Source of the DNA: Streptomyces yatensis
GTDB lineage: Bacteria > Actinomycetota > Actinomycetes > Streptomycetales > Streptomycetaceae
DNA: 64,000 nt
Reading direction: 5' to 3'
Assembly: GCF_018069625.1 (NCBI RefSeq)
Contig: NZ_CP072941.1
Location: 8,370,001 to 8,434,000, forward strand
Shown in pieces: positions 1-7,670 of this stretch (its first letter is position 1; the number at the start of each line of letters is the position of its first letter). A program made the translations under genes and the position numbers. A model generated the notes under the pieces. That model did not search any database and was not told the DNA's origin. It was given only the letters and a program-made list of their open reading frames with translations.

Positions 1-366
1 GAGCGGTCGACGCACGGACACCGGCCGGGCAGCGCGCCGGGATCGAGGCCGCCCTGTACTTGCCGTTGTATTGGGGGTGGGGGGCCCACGGTCGCCGTCG
101 GGCTGCTGACCGCCTGGATGCCACTCACCGTGGCGGTGACCCGGCTCAGCTGGGCAGATCCGGCTCAGCTGGGCAGATCCGGTTCGGCTGGGCCGGATCT
201 GCCCTGGCCGCGCTCGTCCTGTCGGCCGGCCACTGCCGCACCTTCTCCGCGCGGCGTCACACGCGGGCGGGCATTCCCTCGGTCGCTTCGGTCTTCTCGG
301 CCCACGTCACCGCCCCGACGACATATGTACAAGACCGGCGGTCGGCCGCCCCGGCACCATCCCCCC
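1..366. other. left-edge region without an assignable gene
   Basis: No complete gene is recognised here. The forward frame that later becomes the alpha/beta hydrolase is open across this stretch and encodes a short hydrophobic segment around 85-140. This could be the tail of a membrane protein cut by the window edge, but there is too little to name a family. A 19-bp tandem repeat lies at 141-178. No clear ribosome binding site precedes the hydrolase start at 367. Confidence 0.3.
141..200. repeat. 19-bp tandem repeat, two perfect copies plus a decayed third
   Basis: CCGGCTCAGCTGGGCAGAT occurs at 141-159 and again at 160-178, head to tail. A degraded third copy with the same CTGGGC core follows to about 200. 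It resembles the other short tandem arrays in this window in unit length and perfection. Confidence 0.85.
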
Positions 367-1197
367 ATGAGTGAACACAGCGTTGAGCTCTCGCACGGGA
401 TGCATGTGGTCCACGACGGCCCTCGGCAGGCACCGCCCCTGTTGCTCATCCACGGATCGGGGGCCTCGGGCGGCTTCTGGGGCCCGGTGGTCCCGGCGCT
501 CGCTCGCCACCATCACGTCATCCGGGTCGACCTCCCGGGCTGCGGCCAGTCCCCGCCCGCGGCGTCCTATGACGTGCCCGCGCAGGCGGGTCAGGTGGCG
601 GCGCTGCTCGATGGCCACGGCCACCGATCCGTGGCCGTGGCGGGGCACTCCAGTGGTGGCTACGTCGCCACCGCGCTCGCCGAACACCGCCCCGACCTGG
701 TGAGATCGATCGCGCTGATCAGCAGTGGCCCGAGTCTGGACGCCCTCCTGCCGCAGCCGCTCCTCTTCCGGGTGCTGTTGGCCCCGCCCCTCGGCCCGCT
801 CCTGTGGCCGAGGCGTTCGGACGCGACGATCCGCAGGGGAATCAGCGCGACATGCGCACGCCCGGTGGAGGTGGCGGACGATGTGGTCGCCGACATACGG
901 AGGATCGCCTATCCCACGCTCAGGAGCGTGCTGCGCCGGAACTCCGCGTACCTCGCCGAGCGGAGCCTGCCCGAGCGCCTCGCCGCCCTCGACGTCCCCG
1001 TACTGGTGGTCTTCGGCGCCGCCGACCCCCGCTGGGAGCCCTCGTCGGCACACCAGTACGACGCGGTGCCGGGCGCGCGCATCGAGCTGCTGCCGGGCGT
1101 CGGGCATGTGCCCATGTACGAGGAGCCCGAGGCGACCGGCACCCTGCTGCTGGGCTTCGCGGCAACGGGCGTTGACGCCCCGCCCGTGACGCCCTGA
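367..1197 (+). CDS. alpha/beta hydrolase
   Basis: A 276-residue alpha/beta-hydrolase-fold enzyme, probably cytoplasmic since no signal peptide is visible. The N-terminal strand ends in LLLIHGSG, giving the oxyanion-hole HG at residues 29-30. The nucleophile elbow is G-H-S-S-G at 93-97, so Ser95 is the likely nucleophile. An acidic residue in VFGAADPRW and the late histidine in GVGHVPMYEEPE complete a plausible triad. The ATG at 367 was chosen because homology begins soon after it, although the frame is open further upstream. No good ribosome binding site is visible, so translation may be leaderless. The substrate cannot be read from sequence. The AraC gene begins 16 bases downstream, suggesting co-transcription. 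Confidence 0.85.
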   Translation: MSEHSVELSHGMHVVHDGPRQAPPLLLIHGSGASGGFWGPVVPALARHHHVIRVDLPGCGQSPPAASYDVPAQAGQVAALLDGHGHRSVAVAGHSSGGYVATALAEHRPDLVRSIALISSGPSLDALLPQPLLFRVLLAPPLGPLLWPRRSDATIRRGISATCARPVEVADDVVADIRRIAYPTLRSVLRRNSAYLAERSLPERLAALDVPVLVVFGAADPRWEPSSAHQYDAVPGARIELLPGVGHVPMYEEPEATGTLLLGFAATGVDAPPVTP

Positions 1198-1213
1198 GAC
1201 CTAGACTGGGCGT

Positions 1214-2095
1214 GTGATGTCGGCGGGGACACCATTCGACTGGGCAGCGGTGGACGTCGCGGTCCCGCGCCCGTCCGCTCGGCTGCCGGGGGTCAGCATG
1301 GCCGGGTTCCGCCAACGTGTTCCCGCGGCGGTGGACATCGCCATGGTCGCGCACCCGTCCGTCACCCTGCTGGTCGACCTGAGCGAGGGCGAGGGCCTCG
1401 TCTACGACGCACACGGCCAACACGGGCGCGGCAGTGTCGTCGTCGGCCTCCACCCCGGCGAGCTCCGGGCGGGCGGCCGGGTGGGCGAGTGCCTCCAGAT
1501 CCGGCTGGAGCCGGTCGCGGCGGCCGCGGTGCTCGGCCCGTCGCCCGAGCTCAGCGGGACGGTGGTGGCCCTCGATGACCTCTGGGGCCCCGATGCCGGG
1601 CGAGCCGAGGAGAGGCTGCGTGCCGCCGCGTCGTGGGACGACCGGTTCGCGATCGCGGTGGACCTCCTCGGCCGATGGCTCGGCACGCGCCCACCGGTCG
1701 CGCCGGAGGTCGCCCATGTCTGGCGGCGGACGCTCACCGGCCGGGGGCGGGTCCGGGTCGAGCGTCTGGCGGAGGAGGTCGGCTGGAGCCGCAAGCGGCT
1801 CTCGGCCCGCTTCCGGTCCCAGCTCGGCATCACACCCAAACGCGCCGCCCGATTGGTGCGGTTCGACCACGCGGCCCACCTACTCGCGGCGGGCCGCGCC
1901 GCCGCCGACGTTGCCACCGAGAGCGGCTACGTCGACCAGTCCCATCTCCACCGCGAGGTCAAGGCGTTCACCGGGCTCACGCCCACGGCGGTGGCCGTCG
2001 CGCCGTGGCTCGCGATCGACGACGTGGCGTGGCCGGGCTCATCGTCACCCCGCAGGCCGCCTGGGGTGATCGCGGGGACGCAACCCGCTTCGTGA
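1214..2095 (+). CDS. AraC family transcriptional regulator
   Basis: A 293-residue DNA-binding regulator with an N-terminal ligand/oligomerisation region and a C-terminal AraC double helix-turn-helix (about residues 180-260). Visible landmarks are RVRVERLAEEVGWSRKRLSARF for the first helix-turn-helix and ATESGYVDQSHLHREVKAF for the second. GTG 1214 and ATG 1217 are both possible starts. The gap of 16 bases after the hydrolase leaves no room for a separate promoter, so both probably form one unit. Its last codons (GTQPAS) and stop are part of a short tandem repeat that continues into the end of the convergent gene. Confidence 0.88.
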   Translation: MMSAGTPFDWAAVDVAVPRPSARLPGVSMAGFRQRVPAAVDIAMVAHPSVTLLVDLSEGEGLVYDAHGQHGRGSVVVGLHPGELRAGGRVGECLQIRLEPVAAAAVLGPSPELSGTVVALDDLWGPDAGRAEERLRAAASWDDRFAIAVDLLGRWLGTRPPVAPEVAHVWRRTLTGRGRVRVERLAEEVGWSRKRLSARFRSQLGITPKRAARLVRFDHAAHLLAAGRAAADVATESGYVDQSHLHREVKAFTGLTPTAVAVAPWLAIDDVAWPGSSSPRRPPGVIAGTQPAS

Positions 2096-2142
2096 GGGGT
2101 ACGCAACCCACCTCATGAGCGGGACGCAACCCACCTCATGAG
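2075..2142. repeat. about 23-bp tandem repeat spanning two convergent stop codons
   Basis: Three consecutive copies of a GGGACGCAACCCACCTCATGAG-like unit lie at 2075-2096, 2097-2120 and 2121-2142. Copies two and three are nearly identical. The first carries the AraC stop codon. The third carries, on the opposite strand, the stop codon of the PEP-mutase-like gene. Confidence 0.85.
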
Positions 2143-2966
2143 ACGGCCACCCGGGGCTCGGAGAGCAGCGCGTTGAGTTCCGGGAAGGGGATCGCGCCGT
2201 CGAGGGAGCCGTAGCCACCGGTGTCGAAGAGCTCCCGCGCCGCGCGGCGAGCGGCAGCGTACGCGGCCTGCGCCACGCCGGAGCCCAGGCTGACGCGGGC
2301 CACGCCGAGAGCCCCCAGCTCGGCGACGGCCGGGGCGCCGGGGCCGGCCATGACGTTCAGCGGTCCCGAGATGTCCATGGCCAGCGCCGCGATCGTGGCG
2401 CTGTCGGTGACACCGGGGACGAAGATGCCGTCCGCACCCGCGTCCAGGTACATGTGCGCCCGGGACAGGGTTTCCCCGAGCCGGGTGTCCGGGTTCCCGA
2501 GCCCCAACAGGTAGGTGTCGATACGGGCGTTGAGGAAGAGGTCCGCCCCCGCCCGGTCGGCGGCCCGCCGGGCGGCCCCCAGTCGCGTCGCGAACTCGCC
2601 CGGGGGCCTGGTGCCGTCTTCGATGTTGACGCCGACGGCGCCCGCCGCGAGCACCCCGGTGATGGTCTCGGCGACGTCGGCCGCGTCCCGCCCGTACCCG
2701 CCCTCGATGTCGGCGGTGACCGGCACCGCCACCGCGGCGGTGATGCGGGAGATCGTCTCCAATGCCAGGTCGCGGGCGAGCGCGTCGCCGTCCGGGCAGC
2801 CCAGCGACCAGGCGACACCGGCGCTGGTGGTGGCGATCGCGGAGGCGCCCGCGGATTCGATGACGCGAGCGCTCGCCGCGTCCCAGGCGTTGGCGAGGGC
2901 GAGGGGTCCGGCGAGGGTGTGCAGGGAGCGGAAGAGGCGGGCTTTGGCCTGCTGCGTGGCGGTCAT
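2136..2966 (-). CDS. isocitrate lyase/PEP mutase family protein
   Basis: A member of the isocitrate lyase/phosphoenolpyruvate mutase superfamily (TIM barrel, Mg-dependent C-C or P-C bond chemistry on small oxo-acids). With the start at 2966 the protein is 276 residues and begins MTATQQAKARLF. An upstream ATG at 3017 would add 17 residues that look non-conserved. Family landmarks are ALANAWDAASARVIE, an acidic cluster in TADIEGGYG and the metal-site motif VNIEDG. The KKCGH signature of true isocitrate lyases is absent, so it belongs with the shorter oxaloacetate-decarboxylase/2-methylisocitrate-lyase-like group. The exact substrate is unknown. It converges on the AraC gene. Confidence 0.85.
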   Translation of the reverse strand: MTATQQAKARLFRSLHTLAGPLALANAWDAASARVIESAGASAIATTSAGVAWSLGCPDGDALARDLALETISRITAAVAVPVTADIEGGYGRDAADVAETITGVLAAGAVGVNIEDGTRPPGEFATRLGAARRAADRAGADLFLNARIDTYLLGLGNPDTRLGETLSRAHMYLDAGADGIFVPGVTDSATIAALAMDISGPLNVMAGPGAPAVAELGALGVARVSLGSGVAQAAYAAARRAARELFDTGGYGSLDGAIPFPELNALLSEPRVAVS

Positions 2967-3354
2967 GCGCCCAGCCAAACACTCGCCGGGTGGTCCTTTC
3001 CGGCGGGAATCCGACATCGGCGTCGAGGTTGCCGAAGACGGTGCGCGCCGGCCGGCCGAAGCGCTCGGTCACCAAGTACTCCGCTGTGCCAGGCCGTTGA
3101 CAAAGTCGATGGGCAGTAGAAATCTGTCGTCAAGGCACTGCAAAAGATAGACGAAATTACTCAACTCTTGCACTGCGGCTGGCTCGGCTTCTCCACCGCG
3201 ACATCGTCCGGGCCCGCTGAACACCGTCATCGTCCACCAGGCGCACCGCTCCCTCATGCCTGCGTGCTCCCTGCCCCGAGAAACCTGCGCGTCTGTGGGC
3301 GGCGGGTGGCGGGGCCGGTCGCGGGCGCTCAGGGGAAGGGATCGAGAGGGCCTC
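2967..3354. other. divergent intergenic region
   Basis: About 390 bases lie between the PEP-mutase-like gene and the secreted glucanase gene, which are transcribed away from each other. The centre (3095-3175) is less GC-rich and is the best place for the two promoters. No convincing coding sequence or palindrome was found. GAGAGG at about 3345-3350 is the ribosome binding site of the glucanase. Confidence 0.4.
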
Positions 3355-6300
3355 ATGAGAAGAAGACATCACGGTCGGCGGTTAGCCGCCGGGCTGGTGA
3401 CGGCGGGTCTGCTCACGGTCGGGCTGCTGCCCGTGGCAGCACATGCCGCGGAGGGAGCGAACCTGGCGCTGGGCAGGCCGGTGACGGCCAGTGGGGCACA
3501 CGGCTCCTATCCGGCGAGCAATGTCACCGACGGCAGCCAGTCCTCCTACTGGGAGGGGCCCGCGGGCTCGTTCCCGCAGTGGGTGCAGGTCGACCTCGGG
3601 AACAAGGCGGACATCGACGAGGTGGTGCTGAAGCTCCCCGCCTCGTGGGAGTCCCGCACCGAGGGCGTCAGGGTCCAGGCCAGCGCCGACGGCCAGAACT
3701 TCACCACGGTGGTCGCCGACGCGCGCAAGGACTTCTCGCCGTCGTCCGGCAACACCGTGGCGCTCGATGTCACGGCCGAGGCGCGGTACGTGCGCGTACA
3801 GGTGACTGGCAACACCGGTTGGAACGCCGCCCAGCTCTCCGAGGTGGAGGTGCGCGGGGAGGCCGGCGGGGAGGACCCCGGGGACCCGCCCGCGGGCACC
3901 AACCTGGCCCTGCGCAAGCCGATCGAGGCGTCGTCGACCACCCAGAACTACGTGGCGAGCAACGCCAACGACGGCAGCACCGCCAGCTACTGGGAGGCGA
4001 GCGGGCAGTCCTCGACGCTCACCGCGAAGCTCGGCGCCGACGCCGATCTGACCGGCGTCGTCGTCAAGCTGAACCCCGATCCCGTCTGGAGCACCCGGTC
4101 GCAGAGCATCCAGGTGCTGGGGCGGCCGATCGGGGAGTCCGGTTTCACCTCGCTGAAGGACCGGGCCGACTACACGTTCAACCCGTCGCAGAACAAGAAC
4201 ACGGTGACCATCCCGGTCACGGGCCGGTACGCGGACGTACGGCTGCAGTTCTTCGGCAACACCGGCGCCGGCGGGGGACAGGTGGCCGAGTTCGAGGTCG
4301 TCGGCTCGGCCGCGCCCGCTCCCGATCTGACCGTCACCGATCTCTCCTGGTCGCCCCAGGCGCCGTCCGAGACGGACGCGGTCACCGTGGAGGCGACGGT
4401 CCGCAACGCCGGGCCGGTCGCCGCACCCGCCACCACCGTGAACGTCAGCCTCGAGGGCGCGGTCGCCGGCAGCGGCGCCGTCGACGCGCTCGCGCCGGGC
4501 GCCTCGGTGAAGGTGCCGGTCAAGGTCGGCAAGCGGCCCATGGGCAGCTACACCGTGTCCGCCGTCGTCGACCCGACCGACACGGTCGCCGAACTCGACA
4601 ACAGCAACAACAGCCGCAACGCCGCCACGAAGCTGGTCGTCGGCCAGGCCCCCGGGCCGGACCTGGAGGTCAGCGGCATCACCACCAACCCCTCCAGCCC
4701 GGCCGTCGGCGCCAAGGTCACCTTCACCGTCGCCGTGCACAACAGGGGTACGAGCGCGGTGCCCGCCGGATCGGTCACCCGGCTCACCGTCGGCGAGACC
4801 ACGCTGAACGGCACGGCGGGCGCCATCCCGGCCGGTGGCACCGCCACCGTGGCCATCGACGGCAGCTGGACCGCCACCAACGGTGGAGCGACGCTCACCG
4901 CGACGGCCGACGCCACCGGCACCGTCGCCGAGACCAACGAGGACAACAACACCTTCGCCCGCTCCCTCGTCGTCGGACGCGGCGCCGCCGTGCCGTACAC
5001 CGAGTACGAGGCCGAGGACGGCCGGTACGACGGGACCCTGCTGAAGTCGGACGCCAAGCGCACCTTCGGGCACACCAACTTCGCCACCGAGTCCTCCGGG
5101 CGCGCATCGGTCCGACTCGACAGCACGGGGCAGTACGTGGAGTTCACCTCCACCACACCGTCCAACTCGATCGTCGTCCGCAACTCCATCCCGGACGCGG
5201 CAGCAGGTGGCGGCAAGGAGGCCACCATCAGCCTCTACGCGGACGGGAAGTTCGTCCGCAAACTCACCCTGTCCTCCAAGCACAGCTGGCTCTACGGCAC
5301 CACCGACGATCCCGAGGGCCTGACCAATCGGCCCGGTGGCGACGCCCGGCGGCTGTTCGACGAGTCCCACGCCCTGCTCACCGACTCCTACCCGGTGGGC
5401 ACCAAGTTCCGGCTCCAGCGGGATGCCGGTGACGACGCGGCCTTCTACATCATCGACCTGGTCGACCTGGAGCAGGTCGCGGCACCGGCCACCAAGCCCG
5501 CCGACTGCGTCTCCATCACCGACTACGGGGCCGTGCCCAACGACGGCATCGACGACGCGGACGCCATCCAGCGCGCCGTCACGGCGGACCAGGAGGGCCG
5601 GATCCCCTGCGTGTGGATCCCCGCGGGCCAGTGGCGCCAGGAGAAGAAGATCCTCACCGACGACCCGCAGAACCACGGCCAGTACAACCAGATGGGCATC
5701 CGGGACGTCACCATCCGCGGCGCCGGGATGTGGCACTCCCAGCTCTACTCGCTCATCCCGCCCCAGGAAGCGGGCGGCATCAACCACCCCCACGAGGGCA
5801 ACTTCGGCTTCGACATCGACGACAACACCAAGATCTCCGATATCGCCATCTTCGGCTCCGGCACCATCCGCGGTGGCGACGGCGGCGCCGAGGGCGGCGT
5901 CGGGCTCAACGGCCGCTTCGGCAAGAACACCAAGATCACCAACGTATGGCTCGAACACGCCAACGTCGGCGCCTGGGTCGGCCGCGACTACTCCAACATC
6001 CCCGAGCTGTGGGGGCCCGGTGACGGCCTCGAATTCAGCGGCGTACGGATCCGCAACACCTACGCCGACGGCGTCAACTTCACCAACGGCACCCGCAATT
6101 CGACCGTTTACAACTCCTCCTTCCGCAACACCGGCGACGACTCACTCGCCGTCTGGGCCAACAAGTACGTCAAGGACACCTCGACGGACATCGGCCACGA
6201 CAACCACTTCCGCAACAACACCGTCCAACTGCCCTGGCGGGCCAACGGCATCGCGGTCTACGGCGGCTACGGCAACACGATCGAGAACAACCTGATCTCC

Positions 6301-6756
6301 GACACCATGAACTACCCGGGGATCATGCTCGCCACGGACCACGACCCGCTGCCCTTCTCGGGCCAGACGCTCATCGCCAACAACGGCCTGTACCGCACGG
6401 GCGGCGCGTTCTGGGGCGAGGCGCAGGAGTTCGGCGCGATCACCCTGTTCGCCCAGGGGCAGGACATCCCCGGGGTCACGATCCGCGACACCGACATCCA
6501 CGACTCCACCTACGACGGCATCCAGTTCAAGACGGGCGGCGGCGCGATGCCCGGTGTCCGGATCGAGAACGTCACCATCGACAAGTCCACCAACGGGTCC
6601 GGGATCCTCGCGATGAGCGGGGCGCGCGGCAGCGCCACGCTGACGAACGTGACGATCACCAACTCGGCCGAGGGCGACGTGGTGAAGGAGCCGGGCTCGC
6701 AGTTCGTGATCAACGGCTCCGCGAACGGGGCCTCCGCATCCGCGTCGCGCGACTGA
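3355..6756 (+). CDS. secreted GH87-like alpha-1,3-glucanase with discoidin and CARDB domains
   Basis: A secreted multidomain polysaccharide hydrolase of 1133 residues. The ATG at 3355 follows GAGAGG and opens a signal peptide ending near AHA (residue 32). In order: two F5/8-type discoidin modules starting ANLALGRPV and NLALRKPIE (about 35-165 and 182-320), two CARDB-like modules (about 323-430 and 437-545), a CBM6/35-like module starting EYEAEDG (about 545-700), then a right-handed beta-helix from ITDYGAVPNDGIDDADAIQ (about 717-1125). Asp905 (YADGVNF) and Asp928-Asp929 (NTGDDSLA) match, from memory, the 23-residue spacing of the catalytic acids in GH87 mutanases. Likely substrate is alpha-1,3-glucan of fungal walls or dental-type biofilm. 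Codon 10 is TTA. Mycodextranase activity is the main alternative. Confidence 0.8.
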   Translation: MRRRHHGRRLAAGLVTAGLLTVGLLPVAAHAAEGANLALGRPVTASGAHGSYPASNVTDGSQSSYWEGPAGSFPQWVQVDLGNKADIDEVVLKLPASWESRTEGVRVQASADGQNFTTVVADARKDFSPSSGNTVALDVTAEARYVRVQVTGNTGWNAAQLSEVEVRGEAGGEDPGDPPAGTNLALRKPIEASSTTQNYVASNANDGSTASYWEASGQSSTLTAKLGADADLTGVVVKLNPDPVWSTRSQSIQVLGRPIGESGFTSLKDRADYTFNPSQNKNTVTIPVTGRYADVRLQFFGNTGAGGGQVAEFEVVGSAAPAPDLTVTDLSWSPQAPSETDAVTVEATVRNAGPVAAPATTVNVSLEGAVAGSGAVDALAPGASVKVPVKVGKRPMGSYTVSAVVDPTDTVAELDNSNNSRNAATKLVVGQAPGPDLEVSGITTNPSSPAVGAKVTFTVAVHNRGTSAVPAGSVTRLTVGETTLNGTAGAIPAGGTATVAIDGSWTATNGGATLTATADATGTVAETNEDNNTFARSLVVGRGAAVPYTEYEAEDGRYDGTLLKSDAKRTFGHTNFATESSGRASVRLDSTGQYVEFTSTTPSNSIVVRNSIPDAAAGGGKEATISLYADGKFVRKLTLSSKHSWLYGTTDDPEGLTNRPGGDARRLFDESHALLTDSYPVGTKFRLQRDAGDDAAFYIIDLVDLEQVAAPATKPADCVSITDYGAVPNDGIDDADAIQRAVTADQEGRIPCVWIPAGQWRQEKKILTDDPQNHGQYNQMGIRDVTIRGAGMWHSQLYSLIPPQEAGGINHPHEGNFGFDIDDNTKISDIAIFGSGTIRGGDGGAEGGVGLNGRFGKNTKITNVWLEHANVGAWVGRDYSNIPELWGPGDGLEFSGVRIRNTYADGVNFTNGTRNSTVYNSSFRNTGDDSLAVWANKYVKDTSTDIGHDNHFRNNTVQLPWRANGIAVYGGYGNTIENNLISDTMNYPGIMLATDHDPLPFSGQTLIANNGLYRTGGAFWGEAQEFGAITLFAQGQDIPGVTIRDTDIHDSTYDGIQFKTGGGAMPGVRIENVTIDKSTNGSGILAMSGARGSATLTNVTITNSAEGDVVKEPGSQFVINGSANGASASASRD

Positions 6757-6784
6757 GCGCTGTTCCCAGGGTGCACCGGTTTCG

Positions 6785-6824
6785 GCCCGTGACCAGCGGA
6801 TCTTCCGATCCGCCGGTCACGGGC
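6785..6824 (+). terminator. strong hairpin after the glucanase gene
   Basis: An 18-bp stem with one mismatch (arms start GCCCGTGACC and end GGTCACGGGC) around a TTCC loop lies 28 bases after the glucanase stop. There is no U-tract, as is usual in these organisms. Intrinsic termination is inferred. Confidence 0.75.
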
Positions 6825-6855
6825 TTGACCTTGACACGGTGATAACGTGTGCCCT
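6825..6855 (+). promoter_or_regulatory. candidate MerR-type promoter/operator
   Basis: TTGACC followed by TTGACA sits just after the terminator, and ACACG/CGTGT half-sites flank GTGATAA. A regulator of the MerR family is encoded in the operon below and MerR proteins bind such spacers. A good -10 box 19 bases downstream is not evident, so the call is tentative. Confidence 0.3.
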
Positions 6856-7670
6856 GGGTGCAGGAGGTGGCCCCGATCAACACATCCATCGGAACCCCGC
6901 AGAACACCCGCGTGGCCAACGCCCTGAGCGCCGAGGACTCATCGGTCCGGCTTCAGGCGGCCCTTGCGGTCGGCTCGAACCCCGACCCCGGCTTCCTGGA
7001 GCCGCTCGTCGAGCGGTGCGCCATCGAGCCGGACTTCTTCGTACGGGACATGCTGTCCTGGGCGCTGACCCGGCTCCCACCGGAGATCACCCTGCCCCGG
7101 ATCCGCCAGGAACTCGACTCCGAGCGCGCTCAGGCCCGCGGCCAGGCGTTGCACACGCTCTCCAAGATCGGCGACAAGGGCGCATGGGCCTGGATCACCC
7201 GCGACCTGCTGCACGACGCCGACGACGAGGTGGCGCGGACCGCGTGGCGCGTCGCGGTCGTCCTCGTACCCGAGGACGAGCGGGAGGGCCTGGCCGAGGA
7301 GCTGGTCACGCGGCTCGGCCGCGGCGACCGCGAGGTGCGGCTGAGCCTGAGCCGGGCCCTGGTCGACCTCGGCGAGGTGACCGAACCCGCCCTGGGGCGG
7401 GCCGCGGCGAACCCCGACCCGGAGGTGGCCACGCACGCCCGTGCCACCGAGCTGCTCCGGCAGAACCCGGAGACCGGATTCGACGCGGCGATCGAGGAGG
7501 CGAAGCGAGTGGTCACGCTCGGCCCGGAAGGAGCCGCTGCCGCGGAGGCCGCTGCCGCCGCGGCTGCGCCGGGAGTCACCGAGGGTGCGGAGGCCGCGGC
7601 GTCCGCGAAGGCTGCGGCGTCCGCGAACGCTGCGGAGACCGCGGAGACTACGGAGATCGCGGATTGCTGA
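6849..7670 (+). CDS. HEAT-repeat domain protein
   Basis: A protein of about 270 residues made of HEAT-like helical repeats (for example SSVRLQAALAVG, DFFVRDMLSWALTRLP, ARGQALHTLSKIGD, DEVARTAWRVAVVL, REVRLSLSRALVDLG). These suggest a protein-interaction scaffold. The C-terminus (residues about 225-273) is an alanine-rich low-complexity tail. GTG 6849 and GTG 6867 are canonical start options. A perfect AGGAGGTG at 6862-6869 is spaced correctly for ATC at 6876, where the conserved part begins. The gene overlaps the following MerR start by a few bases, so the two are probably translated together. Its role is likely linked to that regulator, but no biochemical function can be assigned. Confidence 0.75.
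   Translation: MPWVQEVAPINTSIGTPQNTRVANALSAEDSSVRLQAALAVGSNPDPGFLEPLVERCAIEPDFFVRDMLSWALTRLPPEITLPRIRQELDSERAQARGQALHTLSKIGDKGAWAWITRDLLHDADDEVARTAWRVAVVLVPEDEREGLAEELVTRLGRGDREVRLSLSRALVDLGEVTEPALGRAAANPDPEVATHARATELLRQNPETGFDAAIEEAKRVVTLGPEGAAAAEAAAAAAAPGVTEGAEAAASAKAAASANAAETAETTEIADC

Noticed and set aside
3382..5958. 858-residue open frame antisense to the glucanase gene
   Set aside because: It is a shadow of the high-GC coding strand: no recognisable domain, and the sense frame has clear modules and a signal peptide.
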